Positions 26,924 through 36,817 of a DNA stretch of 64,000 nucleotides are shown piece by piece. The DNA lies in the NCBI GenBank assembly GCA_040880025.1, contig JBBDJD010000007.1:1-64000 (forward strand), written 5' to 3'. A program made the translations under genes and the position numbers. Position 1 is the first letter of the stretch; each line of letters begins with the position of its first letter. The stretch comes from RCIO01 sp040880025. GTDB lineage: Bacteria; Pseudomonadota; Alphaproteobacteria; Rhizobiales; Rhizobiaceae. The notes under the pieces are model-generated. The model worked only from the letters and a program-made list of their open reading frames with translations. It was not told the origin of the DNA and did not search any database.

Positions 26924-28246
26924 ATGAGCGAAAGAGGTGAGCTGAAACGGGAAGTCGGCGTCTTTGGCGCGACCATGATGGGCATGGGGGCCATGGTCGG
27001 AACCGGCGTCTTCGTCAGCATCGGCATCGCGGCGGGCGTCACCGGCCCATCGGTTGTGCTTGCCATCGCTCTTGCCGCACTCGTCGCCACCTGCAACGCG
27101 CTGAGCAGCGCCCAGCTCGCTGCAAGCATGCCGGTCAGCGGCGGAACGTATGAATACGGCTACGCCTATCTTAACCCCTGGCTTGGGTTCACGGCGGGAT
27201 GGATGTTCCTGTGCGCGAAGGTGGCGTCAGCCGCTACGGCTGCGCTCGGCTTCGCAGGCTATCTGCTTCAGGCGCTCGGCGTCGAAGGTTTCGTGGTGCC
27301 TCTTGCCGTTGCCGCCGCCGCCGCTATCACTTTGGTTGTGCTGGCAGGCATCCGCCGCAGCAGCCTGACGAACATCCTCATCGTCTCGACTACGATGTTT
27401 GCGCTCTTCTTCTTTGTCATCGCCGGATCGCTCGCTGCGTGGTCCGGCGGCTCCCAGCCCTGGCAGCCGTTCCTTCAATCCGGCGAGGGCGGATCGGGCC
27501 TTGGCTCGCTCCTCCACGCGACCGCGCTCATGTTCGTCGCTTTCACCGGCTATGCCCGCATCGCTACGCTTGGCGAAGAGGTCAAAGAGCCACGCAGCAC
27601 TATCCCGCGTGCCATTATCTACACGCTGATCCTGTCGGGACTTCTCTACGTGGCCGTGGGCGCGGTGGGGATTTCCACAATCGGTTCCGAAGGTCTGGCT
27701 GGAGCAACGAAGACAGAGGTCGCGCCGTTGGTGGTTGCGGCAGCAACATTCGACATTCCGGGTGCGGCATGGATCATATCCATCGGTGCCATGACAGCCA
27801 TGCTGGGCGTCCTACTCAATCTGCTTCTCGGGCTCTCCCGCATGCTGCTGGCAATGGGGCGTCGCCGCGATATGCCAGGCATGTTTGCTTCAGTGAGTGG
27901 TTCCGGTTCCCCCGTCCCCGCCGTGATCGCCGTTGGCGTTGCCATTGGCACTCTCGCTCTCCTGGGCGACGTGAAGGCCACGTGGTCGTTCAGCGCCTTC
28001 ACCGTACTCATCTACTATGCGATCACAAATCTGGCGGCGTTGCGTCTGCCGAAGGAAAAGCGTCTTTATTCGCCACTGATCGCCTGGGCCGGTCTTGCGG
28101 CTTGCCTCTTCCTCGCCTTCTGGGTTGATCGGCAAATCTGGCTGATCGGGCTGGGACTGATCGGTGCAGGCCTGTTCTGGCATGCTCTGGCCGGGCGCAT
28201 TTTTCGTTCCCGACACGAGCCACCATTTCGTGCATCCGAGAGTTAA
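26924..28246 (+). CDS. APC-family amino acid/amine permease
   Basis: A 440-residue inner-membrane protein with about 12 helices. The unwound first helix carries the substrate-binding signature GAMVGTGVFVSIGIAAGVTG, and SGGTYEYGYAYLNPWLGF follows helix 2. Members exchange or take up amino acids, polyamines or related amines using ion gradients. GEEVKEPRSTIPRAI in the middle is the conserved cytoplasmic loop. The ribosome binding site is weak. It follows the kinase gene by about 120 bases; the kinase might sense its substrate, but there is no direct evidence. Confidence 0.88.
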   Translation: MSERGELKREVGVFGATMMGMGAMVGTGVFVSIGIAAGVTGPSVVLAIALAALVATCNALSSAQLAASMPVSGGTYEYGYAYLNPWLGFTAGWMFLCAKVASAATAALGFAGYLLQALGVEGFVVPLAVAAAAAITLVVLAGIRRSSLTNILIVSTTMFALFFFVIAGSLAAWSGGSQPWQPFLQSGEGGSGLGSLLHATALMFVAFTGYARIATLGEEVKEPRSTIPRAIIYTLILSGLLYVAVGAVGISTIGSEGLAGATKTEVAPLVVAAATFDIPGAAWIISIGAMTAMLGVLLNLLLGLSRMLLAMGRRRDMPGMFASVSGSGSPVPAVIAVGVAIGTLALLGDVKATWSFSAFTVLIYYAITNLAALRLPKEKRLYSPLIAWAGLAACLFLAFWVDRQIWLIGLGLIGAGLFWHALAGRIFRSRHEPPFRASES

Positions 28247-28402
28247 GCACTCGCTGGAGCGCCCCGCTTTTCAACAGGTTCGGACAAGCAAGAACGGGTG
28301 ACAAGCCTGTGATGACGACCGAAAACGGAAGCCGCCCCAATCTCGCGGACCAGGCCGCCTTGGAACGATAAGCGTCCACGTCTGGGTGGCGCCGTCACCG
28401 CC

Positions 28403-28422
28403 GACTGCGATGTTTGTCCAAA
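28403..28422 (+). repeat. 20-bp dispersed repeat, copy 2
   Basis: Identical to 3951-3970 (GACTGCGATGTTTGTCCAAA) and in the same orientation. It lies in the 245-base convergent gap between the APC permease and the LysR gene. No other recognisable element is in that gap. Confidence 0.6.
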
Positions 28423-28491
28423 AACCCGCTGTGCTGCAGGACGCTGCGACGTCTGCTGTCGGATCGAAAACCGGTCGATCCGGCATCCGGC

Positions 28492-29400
28492 TCAACCGGA
28501 GACGAGCGGGAAGTCCTTCAATGCGGTTGTAAGCTGCATGGCAAAGCGGGCCGAGGCCACCGGAAGCGTACGCCCGCGCATCTGTCCGAGAATCAGGTTT
28601 CCGGGCGGCAAATCGCGTTCCGAGATCGGCCGGAAAACAAGCGAGCCATCCTCGGCTTCGCGCAGGCCGATCGGGATCTGGAAGCCGATAACGTTCTCGT
28701 GCATCACATAGTGGCGGATCAGCTCAAAGCTTTCGGTTTCCACAACCGGCGATATGCGCCTCGTTCCGCGCCTGGCCGCGAAATCGAGCAGGTATCGAAC
28801 GCCGTATTTGGTCGATGGCGCGATATGGCGGGCGTCCAGGCAATCGCGCAGCCGGATTTCCGACTTGGCCGCGAGCGGATGGTCCGCCCGCATCACGACA
28901 TTCACCGGCTGCGGAACGATCTGGATCACTTCGAAATCCACCAGATAGACCGGCTCGAAGACCAGCGCGAGATCCGAGGAGAAGGTGGCGAGTTCATGCT
29001 CGGCCTGCGAACGGTCGCGGATATTGACGCTGAAGGTCACGCCGGGATGGTCTGCCCGATAGCGAGCGATCTGTTGCGGCAGGAAGTAAGGCAGCATCGC
29101 CTGCGAGCAGGCGATCGAGACATGGCCGCGACGCTCGCCCTTCAGATCCGCCACCTGACCCTGCACACGCGCCAGGTCCGACAGGGTGGCGCGATAGTGA
29201 TGCAGCACCAGTTCTCCCGCCGAGTTCAGCCTCACCCCGCCCGGAATCCGCTCGAACACCTCCGCGCCGAACTCGTCCTCGAACTGGTTGATGCGCCTGA
29301 CCAGCGCCGACGACGTGAGGTGCATGTCCTCCGCGGCCTTGCGCATCGAGCCGGCCCTGGCCACCGCCTCCATGAGACGGAACGTGCTCAAGTACCTCAT
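28492..29400 (-). CDS. LysR-family transcriptional regulator
   Basis: A 302-residue regulator. The N-terminal winged helix has FRLMEAVARAGSMRKAAEDM and SSALVRRINQFEDEFGAEVF, and the C-terminal effector-binding domain extends from about residue 90. The ATG at 29400 places the HTH correctly; an upstream in-frame extension of 17 residues is unlikely. It is divergent from the peptide-type ABC importer and allophanate hydrolase operon, separated by 126 bases, and is its likely regulator. LysR members typically bind the substrate of the pathway they control. Confidence 0.93.
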   Translation of the reverse strand: MRYLSTFRLMEAVARAGSMRKAAEDMHLTSSALVRRINQFEDEFGAEVFERIPGGVRLNSAGELVLHHYRATLSDLARVQGQVADLKGERRGHVSIACSQAMLPYFLPQQIARYRADHPGVTFSVNIRDRSQAEHELATFSSDLALVFEPVYLVDFEVIQIVPQPVNVVMRADHPLAAKSEIRLRDCLDARHIAPSTKYGVRYLLDFAARRGTRRISPVVETESFELIRHYVMHENVIGFQIPIGLREAEDGSLVFRPISERDLPPGNLILGQMRGRTLPVASARFAMQLTTALKDFPLVSG

Positions 29401-29526
29401 AAGTCTCACCTCTTCATGCCGTGCTGAGTTTTTCTCAGCGCTTTGCTGCAATCTTAGCAGTTTTCGCGATCACAAAAAGCTGCAAGCTGGACTTTGCCTT
29501 TCCGCTCTGTCCCTAGGGGGTTCGAC

Positions 29527-31128
29527 ATGTCCATTTCGAGACGCACTTTCCTCGCTGCGAGCGCCGCGGTGGCCGGCTCCGTCTCCTTCGCCCGCGTGCT
29601 CTCCGCACAGGCGGCGGCCGACACGCTGGTCGTCGCTTACAACCAGACCATCAACTCGCTCGACCTGCACCGTACCGGCACGAACCGGGCCAGCTATCAG
29701 ATCGCCGTGAATTGCTACGACCGGCTCGTTACTTTCGGCACGAAGACCTTGCCGGACGGCAGCCTGTCCTATGACTATTCCTCGATTGAACCGGAACTGG
29801 CGGAAAGCTGGACGATCTCGGATGACGGGCTGGTCATCACATTCAAGCTGAAGCCCGGTGCCACCTTCCAGGACGGCAGCAAGGTGACCGCGCACGACGT
29901 CAAGTGGTCGTTCGACCGCGCGGTCACGGTGGGCGGGTTCCCGTCCACCCAGATGCGGGCTGGAGGGTTGGTTCGCCCCGACCAGTTTGAAGCGGTCGAT
30001 GACCAGACCTTCATCGTCAAGCTCGACAGGCCATCGAAGCTGTCGCTGCCCGACCTGGCCGTGCCGGTGCCGTTCATCATCAATTCGACGCTCGCCCGGG
30101 AGCATGCGACCGACGAAGACCCGTGGGCGATGGAATATCTGCACCAGAACACGATCGGCTCCGGCGCCTACAAGGTCGTACGCTGGGATCCCGGTCAGCA
30201 AGTGGTCTACGAGCGCTTCGACGGCTGGGTCGGCGGGCCGCTTCCGGCGGTGCGGCGCGTGATCATGCGCGAGGTGCCTTCGGCTGCGACGCAGCGCGCC
30301 TTGATCGAGCGCGGGGATATACACATGGCCTTCGACATACCCGACAAGGACGCGTCGGAACTGGCCGACAGACTCTCCGTCCATTCGACGCCGATCGAGA
30401 ACTGTATCCATTGCCTGTGCATGAACTCGAATTTCGAGCCGTTCCAGGATCCGGAAGTCCGCAAGGCAGTCGCCTATGCAGTGCCTTACGAGGCGATCTT
30501 CCAGGCAGCCGCCTACGGCCGCGGCGCGCCGCTGTGGGGCGGCACCGGCGAGATCGACGACATCGAATGGCCGCGCAAGACCCCCTATGCCACCGACATC
30601 GCCAAGGCGAAGGAACACATGGCGAAGTCGAAATATCCCGACGGCTTCGACACGACGCTATCCATCGCCACCGATCTCGGCTGGATGGAGCCGGCGGCGA
30701 TCCTCGTACAGGAGGCCGTCAAGGAACTCGGCATCACCACCACGATTGAAAAGATCCCCGGAGCCAACTGGCGCACTGCGAGCCTGGTCGAGAAGAGCCT
30801 GCCCTTCCATTTCGAGAATTTCGGCGGCTGGCTGAACACGCCCGACTACTACTTCTTCTGGGCCTATCAGAAGGACCGGCTCTTCAACTCCTCCAATTAC
30901 GTCAATGAGGAGGTTCACGAACTGACCGAAGAGACGCTGCACATGCCGATGGACGACCCCGAATATGCGGGCAAGATCCAGCGAATGTTCGAAATAGTGC
31001 TCGATGATCTGCCTCGCATCCCGCTTTACCAGCCCGCGCTCAACGTAGCGGTCAACGGCGCCGCGGACTATCAGTTCTGGTTCCACCGCATGCCCGACAT
31101 CCGTACGCTCAAGACCGTGGAGAGCTGA
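29527..31128 (+). CDS. ABC transporter substrate-binding protein, family 5 (peptide/nickel/opine class)
   Basis: A 533-residue periplasmic protein with a Tat-type signal (SRRTFLAASAAVAGSVSFA). The mature domain shows the class C features FKLKPGATFQDGSKVTAHDV and NTIGSGAYKVVRWDPGQQVV. The ligand is not known. In an operon with allophanate hydrolase it may bind a urea derivative, an amide or a ureido compound. Folding before export by the Tat route is unusual for peptide binders and may reflect a bound cofactor or fast folding. It is the first gene of the operon; the permease gene follows after one base. Confidence 0.9.
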   Translation: MSISRRTFLAASAAVAGSVSFARVLSAQAAADTLVVAYNQTINSLDLHRTGTNRASYQIAVNCYDRLVTFGTKTLPDGSLSYDYSSIEPELAESWTISDDGLVITFKLKPGATFQDGSKVTAHDVKWSFDRAVTVGGFPSTQMRAGGLVRPDQFEAVDDQTFIVKLDRPSKLSLPDLAVPVPFIINSTLAREHATDEDPWAMEYLHQNTIGSGAYKVVRWDPGQQVVYERFDGWVGGPLPAVRRVIMREVPSAATQRALIERGDIHMAFDIPDKDASELADRLSVHSTPIENCIHCLCMNSNFEPFQDPEVRKAVAYAVPYEAIFQAAAYGRGAPLWGGTGEIDDIEWPRKTPYATDIAKAKEHMAKSKYPDGFDTTLSIATDLGWMEPAAILVQEAVKELGITTTIEKIPGANWRTASLVEKSLPFHFENFGGWLNTPDYYFFWAYQKDRLFNSSNYVNEEVHELTEETLHMPMDDPEYAGKIQRMFEIVLDDLPRIPLYQPALNVAVNGAADYQFWFHRMPDIRTLKTVES

Positions 31129-31129
31129 G

Positions 31130-32155
31130 TTGGGAGCCCGCGGCGGCGCAATCCTCATGCGCATCGCCCAGGCGATCCCTGTGATCGTCGGGGTGATCGT
31201 CATCAGCTTTGTGCTGACGCGGGCTCTTCCGGGCGACCCCGCCGCGCAGTTTGCAGGTCTCACCGCGACTCCGGAGTCAATCGAACAAACGCGGGTCAAA
31301 CTCGGTCTCGACAAGCCCCTCCCGGAACAGTTCCTCCTTTATGTGGGTCAGTTGCTCAGGGGAGACCTCGGCCAATCCATTTCCACCGGCCGTCCAGTGA
31401 TCCAGGAACTGGGCGCCCGGCTGCCGGCCTCGCTCGAACTGACGCTGACGGCGCTGATTCTGGCCTGTGCCATCGCCATTCCGCTTGGCGTGCTGGCGGC
31501 GACACGGCCTGGAAGCTGGATCGACCAGCTCTGCCGGTTGCTGGTGACAGCGGGCGTATCGCTGCCGACTTTCTTCACCGGCATCGTGCTGATCTACGTC
31601 TTCTACTATCTCCTGGGCATCGCGCCGTCCCCGCTCGGCCGGCTCGACTTCCTCTATCTCGACCCTCCACACGTCACCGGCTTCTTCCTGATCGACGCGG
31701 CGATTGCCGGCGACTGGGCGACCTGGCGGGGAGCGGCCGCGCAACTCGTCCTGCCGGCCACCACGCTGGCTCTGTTCACGCTGGCGCCCATCGCCCGCAT
31801 GACTCGCGCAGCAATGCTCTCGGCTCTGTCCGCCGACTTTATACGCACCGCGCGGGCGGCAGGGCTGGATTCCGGCAAGGTGCTCTATGGCTATGCCTTC
31901 CGCAACGCACTCCTGCCAGTCGTCACCACGCTTGGAATGGTCTTCTCCTTCGTGCTCGGGGCGAACGTTCTGGTGGAAAAGGTCTTCGCCTGGCCGGGCA
32001 TCGGCTCATACGCGGTCGAGGCGCTGGTGGTCTCCGATTACGCGGCCGTTCAGGGCTTCGTGCTCGCCATGGCGCTTCTTTTCGTCACCCTCAACCTCGT
32101 CATCGACCTGGCCTACTCGCTGATCGATCCGCGCTTCGGAACATCCTCGAAATGA
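31130..32155 (+). CDS. ABC transporter permease (DppB type)
   Basis: A 341-residue inner-membrane permease of the peptide/opine class with six helices. It has the N-terminal segment LTRALPGDPAAQFAGLTATP and the EAA loop (RTARAAGLDSGKVLYGYAFR followed by NALLPVVT). The TTG at 31130 has GGAGAG at good distance; an ATG at 31157 would remove nine residues and lacks a ribosome binding site. It pairs with the DppC-type permease, whose start overlaps its stop (ATGA). Confidence 0.9.
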   Translation: MGARGGAILMRIAQAIPVIVGVIVISFVLTRALPGDPAAQFAGLTATPESIEQTRVKLGLDKPLPEQFLLYVGQLLRGDLGQSISTGRPVIQELGARLPASLELTLTALILACAIAIPLGVLAATRPGSWIDQLCRLLVTAGVSLPTFFTGIVLIYVFYYLLGIAPSPLGRLDFLYLDPPHVTGFFLIDAAIAGDWATWRGAAAQLVLPATTLALFTLAPIARMTRAAMLSALSADFIRTARAAGLDSGKVLYGYAFRNALLPVVTTLGMVFSFVLGANVLVEKVFAWPGIGSYAVEALVVSDYAAVQGFVLAMALLFVTLNLVIDLAYSLIDPRFGTSSK

Positions 32156-33045
32156 CCGACGCCACGCTCACCTCCGTACCGGAACCCAGTGAGAACCCCT
32201 CATCCGGCAGTCTTGGACACGTCGTCTACGTCCTGCGCGAGAATCCGGTCACGGCCGCGGCCTTCGGCATGTTCGCCTTCCTGATCCTCTCGGCTCTCAT
32301 CGGGCCGCACGTCGTGCCCTATGATCCGCTGGCCACGAACGCGGCGAGGGTGTTGCAGCCGCCCTCGCTGGATCACTGGTTCGGCACCGACAATCTCGGC
32401 CGCGATGTGTTCAGCCGCGTGATTGTGGCGACAAGACTGGATCTCGTCATCTCGGTGGCGGCGGTCGCTCTGTCGTTCGCAATAGGCTCGGTGCTCGGCG
32501 CGATCGCGGGCTACCGCGGCGGCTGGGCCGATGCGGTGCTGAGCCGCGTGCTCGACACGATCATGGCTTTTCCGCTGTTCGTGCTCGCCATGGGCATCGT
32601 CGCCGCGCTGGGGAATTCGGTCGCCAACATCATCTATGCCACGGCGATCATCAATATCCCGTTTTACGCGCGGCTGGTCCGAGCGGAGGTCAATATCCGC
32701 CGCGAAGCCGGCTTCACACTGGCTGCGAAGCTCGCGGGCAATTCGGACGCGCGCGTCCTCGCCCTCCACATCTTCCCCAACGCGTTGCCGCCGATGATGG
32801 TGCAGGTCTCGCTCAATCTCGGCTGGGCGATACTCAACGCCGCGGGGCTTTCCTTCATCGGGCTCGGCGTCCGCCCGCCGACGCCGGAGTGGGGCATCAT
32901 GGTCGCCGAGGGCGCCAATTTCATCGTGTCGGGTGAATGGTGGCTGGCCCTGTTCCCCGGGCTCTGGCTGATGCTCGCCGTCTTCACCTTCAATCTCATG
33001 GGTGACGGCCTTCGCGACATCGTGGACCCGCGCCGGAGGACGTAG
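32152..33045 (+). CDS. ABC transporter permease (DppC type)
   Basis: A 297-residue inner-membrane permease, the second channel subunit. It carries the class signatures PPSLDHWFGTDNLGRDVFSR and the EAA loop around AGNSDARVLALHIFPNALPP. The N-terminal 30 residues are cytoplasmic and variable. It overlaps the upstream permease gene by four bases, and the ATP-binding gene starts two bases after its stop. Confidence 0.9.
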   Translation: MTDATLTSVPEPSENPSSGSLGHVVYVLRENPVTAAAFGMFAFLILSALIGPHVVPYDPLATNAARVLQPPSLDHWFGTDNLGRDVFSRVIVATRLDLVISVAAVALSFAIGSVLGAIAGYRGGWADAVLSRVLDTIMAFPLFVLAMGIVAALGNSVANIIYATAIINIPFYARLVRAEVNIRREAGFTLAAKLAGNSDARVLALHIFPNALPPMMVQVSLNLGWAILNAAGLSFIGLGVRPPTPEWGIMVAEGANFIVSGEWWLALFPGLWLMLAVFTFNLMGDGLRDIVDPRRRT

Positions 33046-33047
33046 AG

Positions 33048-34676
33048 ATGCTGTCCATCAAGGATCTTCAGGTGTCATTCCGAACCCGCCGAGGCGAGGT
33101 GAATGCAGTCAAGGGCATCAGCTTCGAAGTGGCCAAGGGCGAGCGACTGGGCATCGTCGGCGAGAGCGGTTCCGGCAAGTCGGTCACGTCCTACGCGCTC
33201 ATGCGCATTCTCGAAGCGGGTGGGACGATCAAGGCCGGGGAGATCGTCTATGGCGGTATCGACCTGCGCAGAGCGGGCGAATCCTCGATGCGCGAAATCC
33301 GCGGCCGCGAGATCTCGATGATATTCCAGAATCCGCGCGCCGCCCTCAATCCGATCCGCAAGGTGGGCCACCAGATCGAGGACGTGCTGCGTCGGCACGG
33401 CCGCGCGACAAGGCGGGACGCCAGGGAGAAAGCGATTGCGGCTCTCGAGGCGGTGAAGATCAACGACGCGGCGGCGCGCTACGAGGCCTATCCGTTCGAA
33501 CTCTCGGGCGGCATGTGCCAGCGCGTCATCATCGCCATCGCGATTGCCTGCGATCCGCGCCTTCTGATCGCCGACGAACCGACCACCGGCCTCGATATCA
33601 CCACGCAGAAGGCGGTAATGGATCTGGTGGACGATCTCGTGCGGGCGCGCGACATGTCGTCGATCCTGATCACCCACGACCTCGGGCTTGCCTCGCAATA
33701 TTGCGATCGGATCGTGGTCATGAAGGGCGGGTTGATTGTCGAGGAGGGACGGCCCGCCGAGTTGTTCTCAACGCCGAAACACCCCTACACGAACAAGCTC
33801 GTCGACGCGACGCCGCGGCGGCACGCAACGATCCGCGGCCTCCTTCCCGAGGACCAACGCACGCCGCTTGATCCGCGCACCATCGGCAATGCGCCGATGA
33901 TAGAGGTGGTCAACCTGCAGAAAACCTATGACGGCAAGTCGGGTCCGGTGCATGCGGTCAGGAACATCAGCTTCGCCATCCGCGAGGGCGAGAGCGTCGG
34001 GCTGGTGGGCGAATCCGGCTGCGGAAAGTCCACGGCCTCGTCGATGATCGTGCGCCTGCTCGACCCGTCTTCCGGCGTAATCCTCTATCGTGGCGAAGAC
34101 CTCGCACGGATTCCCTCCGCCGGCTTCGCCGGGCATCCGTTGCGGGCGAAGATCCAGATGGTGTTCCAGGACGCGACCGACAGCCTCAACCCGCGTCACA
34201 CCGCCCGCCAGTCCATTGCCGAGCCCTTGAAGCGGCTGACCGATCTCAAGGGCGCCGCGCTCGCCGCCCGTGTGGAGGAACTCGCCGCCCTGACCGGCCT
34301 GCCGTCGAATCTGCTCGATCGGTTTCCGCATCAGCTCTCCGGCGGGCAGAAGGCGCGTGTCGGCATCGCACGGGCGATCGCGACCGGGCCCGAGCTGCTG
34401 ATCCTCGACGAACCGACCGCCGCCCTCGATGTGTCGATCCAGGCGGTCGTTCTCAACCTGCTTGCCGACCTCAGGGCCCGGCTCGGCATGAGCTACCTTT
34501 TCGTCAGCCACGACCTCAACGTGGTGCGGCTTCTGTGCGACCGCGTCCTTGTCATGAAGGACGGCGAGATCGTGGAAGCCGGGTCCGCCGAGCAAGTGAT
34601 TGACAAGCCGGCACACCCCTACACGCGGGCCTTGATTTCGGCCGCCCCGCAAGCCCCGACACGCAGGGCAGCGTGA
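33048..34676 (+). CDS. fused ABC ATP-binding protein (DppD-DppF type)
   Basis: A 542-residue protein with two complete ATPase domains. The first (about 1-265) has Walker A GESGSGKSVT, a signature LSGGMCQRV and Walker B LLIADEPTTGLD. The second (about 285-535) has GESGCGKSTAS, LSGGQKARVGIA and LLILDEPTAALD. Both end with the oligopeptide-type tail HPYTNKL or HPYTRAL. It powers the importer encoded upstream; fusion of the two subunits is common in rhizobia. Confidence 0.93.
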   Translation: MLSIKDLQVSFRTRRGEVNAVKGISFEVAKGERLGIVGESGSGKSVTSYALMRILEAGGTIKAGEIVYGGIDLRRAGESSMREIRGREISMIFQNPRAALNPIRKVGHQIEDVLRRHGRATRRDAREKAIAALEAVKINDAAARYEAYPFELSGGMCQRVIIAIAIACDPRLLIADEPTTGLDITTQKAVMDLVDDLVRARDMSSILITHDLGLASQYCDRIVVMKGGLIVEEGRPAELFSTPKHPYTNKLVDATPRRHATIRGLLPEDQRTPLDPRTIGNAPMIEVVNLQKTYDGKSGPVHAVRNISFAIREGESVGLVGESGCGKSTASSMIVRLLDPSSGVILYRGEDLARIPSAGFAGHPLRAKIQMVFQDATDSLNPRHTARQSIAEPLKRLTDLKGAALAARVEELAALTGLPSNLLDRFPHQLSGGQKARVGIARAIATGPELLILDEPTAALDVSIQAVVLNLLADLRARLGMSYLFVSHDLNVVRLLCDRVLVMKDGEIVEAGSAEQVIDKPAHPYTRALISAAPQAPTRRAA

Positions 34677-34697
34677 TCCCACCAATCCAGAAGACGC

Positions 34698-36512
34698 ATG
34701 ACCATGATCGAAGACCTTCCATTTACGCTCGACGCACTCGCCAAAGCCTACGCGGAGGGACTGCGGCCTGAAGCCGTCGCCGCGGAGGCGTTCCGCCGGC
34801 TCGATGCAGTGGCCGATACCGGCATCTTCATTCACGACGCGCGCGAGGCCGCTCTGGCAGAAGCGCGTGCGCTCGGCGCGCCCGATGGCCGCGCGCTCTG
34901 GGGTATTCCCTATGTGGTGAAGGACAATATCGACGTTGCCGGCATGCCGACCACAGCCGGCTGTCCGGATTTCGCCTACATGGCCCAAGCCGACGCCTTC
35001 GTCATCGGGCGGCTGAAGTCCGCGGGCGCCATCTGCCTGGGCAAGACCAATCTCGACCAGTTCGCCACCGGCCTGGTCGGCATGCGTACGCCGTTTCCGG
35101 CGCCCCGCAACGCGCTCGACCCCGCGATCGTGCCGGGTGGCTCCTCCTCGGGCTCGGCGGTCGCCGTGGCGCACGGCATCGCCGCTTTCTCGCTCGGCAC
35201 CGACACGGCGGGGTCGGGACGCGTGCCGGCGGCGCTCAACGGCGTTGTCGGGCTGAAGCCGACCATCGGCACCGTGTCGGCATCGGGGCTGGTTCCCGCC
35301 TGCCGGACACTCGACACAATCTCCATCTTCGCGATGACGGTCGCCGATGCCTGGTCGGCCTTCAATGTGGCCGCCGAATGCGACTTGAACGACGCGTATT
35401 CGCGCCCCTTGCGTCACCGCGCGCTCGCGGGGGTGGCGCCATCGCTACGCATCGGCATCCCGAGCCCCACCACGCTGGAGACCTTTGGCGACGCAATTCA
35501 GGCCGAGGACTTCGGCCGCATGGTCGAAAGGTTGCGCGTTGATGGCGCTATCATCGTCGAGCTCGACTTCAGCCCTTTCTATGCCGTTGCGCGAATGCTG
35601 TATGAAGGCGCATGGCTGGCGGAGCGCGTCGCCGCCGTCGGCGAGCGGCTGACGGAGCTGCCGGACACGCTTCACCCGACCACCCGGGCGATTCTCGAGC
35701 CGGGCCTGAAATTGACGGCCGTCGACGCCTTTCGCGGCTTCTACCGGCTGAAAGAGATGGAGCGCGACTGCCGTGAGATCCTTGCGCGCGTCGACGCATT
35801 GTGCGTTCCGACGATTCCCACATTTGTGACGGTGGACGAGAACGCGGCCGATCCCATCGGGCCCAATTCCCGCCTGGGAACCTACACCAATTTCGTCAAT
35901 CTGCTGGACATGTGCGGCATCTCGGTTCCCACCGGCACACGCGCCGACGGCAGACCCGGGAGCGTCACCATCCTGGCGCCGTCCGGACAGGACACCCTCT
36001 GCGCCGCCCTCGCAGCCACAGTCGAGGCGGGCCCGCTTGGCGCAACCTCATGGCCGAGACCGAGGACGCCGCTGCCGGAAGGAAAGCCGCAGCCGGGGGA
36101 AATCGCACTCGCGGTCTGCGGGGCGCATATGTCGGGCCTGCCGCTCAACCACCAGCTCACGGCGCTCGGCGGCCGCTTCCTGCGCGCCTGCCGCACGGCA
36201 CCGGCCTATTCACTGCACGCGCTGGCCGGCGGCCCGCCCGCTCGCCCCGGTCTGGTCCGCAGGTCCAGCGGCGGCGCCGCGATCGAGCTGGAAGTGTGGG
36301 CGTTGCCGACCGAAAACGTCGGCGCATTCCTGGCCGGTATTCCCGCGCCGCTCGGCATCGGCACGGTCGAACTGGAGGACGGAGAGGCGGTCAAGGGATT
36401 TCTCGGCGAAAGCTACAGCCTTGCCGGAGCCACCGACATCACTTCCTTCGGTGGTTGGCGCAAATGGATCGCCGCAAGCGAACCGTTGGCCAAACGGGAG
36501 GTCGTGGCGTAA
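34698..36512 (+). CDS. atzF: allophanate hydrolase
   Basis: A 604-residue cytoplasmic enzyme that splits allophanate into ammonia and carbon dioxide, ending urea, biuret and s-triazine degradation. The amidase domain covers about 1-440, with catalytic Lys75 in YVVKDN, Ser in GGSSSGSA (about 147-154) and nucleophile Ser173 in GTDTAGSGR. The C-terminal allophanate-hydrolase domain (about 465-600) has GAHMSGLPLNHQL and GFLGESYSLAGATDIT. Length equals that of characterised AtzF. No urea carboxylase, biuret hydrolase or triazine enzyme lies nearby; the ABC importer precedes it by 21 bases. The source of allophanate is therefore unknown. Confidence 0.92.
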   Translation: MTMIEDLPFTLDALAKAYAEGLRPEAVAAEAFRRLDAVADTGIFIHDAREAALAEARALGAPDGRALWGIPYVVKDNIDVAGMPTTAGCPDFAYMAQADAFVIGRLKSAGAICLGKTNLDQFATGLVGMRTPFPAPRNALDPAIVPGGSSSGSAVAVAHGIAAFSLGTDTAGSGRVPAALNGVVGLKPTIGTVSASGLVPACRTLDTISIFAMTVADAWSAFNVAAECDLNDAYSRPLRHRALAGVAPSLRIGIPSPTTLETFGDAIQAEDFGRMVERLRVDGAIIVELDFSPFYAVARMLYEGAWLAERVAAVGERLTELPDTLHPTTRAILEPGLKLTAVDAFRGFYRLKEMERDCREILARVDALCVPTIPTFVTVDENAADPIGPNSRLGTYTNFVNLLDMCGISVPTGTRADGRPGSVTILAPSGQDTLCAALAATVEAGPLGATSWPRPRTPLPEGKPQPGEIALAVCGAHMSGLPLNHQLTALGGRFLRACRTAPAYSLHALAGGPPARPGLVRRSSGGAAIELEVWALPTENVGAFLAGIPAPLGIGTVELEDGEAVKGFLGESYSLAGATDITSFGGWRKWIAASEPLAKREVVA

Positions 36513-36817
36513 CCCCGCTGGATGTCACATTAGCCAATGGCGACTCCCAGGTGGTGGCCGTCAGCTGGCAACACCTCGAAGCACCGCTCTGATGCGCACC
36601 GCTACCTGGCGGCACTTGGGTGGCCGGGAGCGGACGGGCAGCGTCAGGGCTCGAAACTTCAAGAGCGGACATTCATGTCTGCGCGAGCATCATCGTGACA
36701 TGACCTAAGGCGGGCCAATGGTAGTGAAGGGCAACCGTCAGAAAACTCCTAGATCGGAGGTTCGCTAAGTCCCGGTGGTAGTACGTCAGCTTGAAGTATA
36801 TGCGAGGTGAAGGTTGC
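36513..36817. other. intergenic stretch after the allophanate hydrolase operon
   Basis: About 300 bases with no coding sequence, clear terminator or repeat that I recognise. Compositionally it looks like degraded DNA leading into the kinase relic on the minus strand. Confidence 0.3.

Noticed and set aside
33768..35417. 549-codon minus-strand frame opposite the ABC ATPase and allophanate hydrolase
   Set aside because: Antisense shadow of two well-identified genes; no domain recognised.
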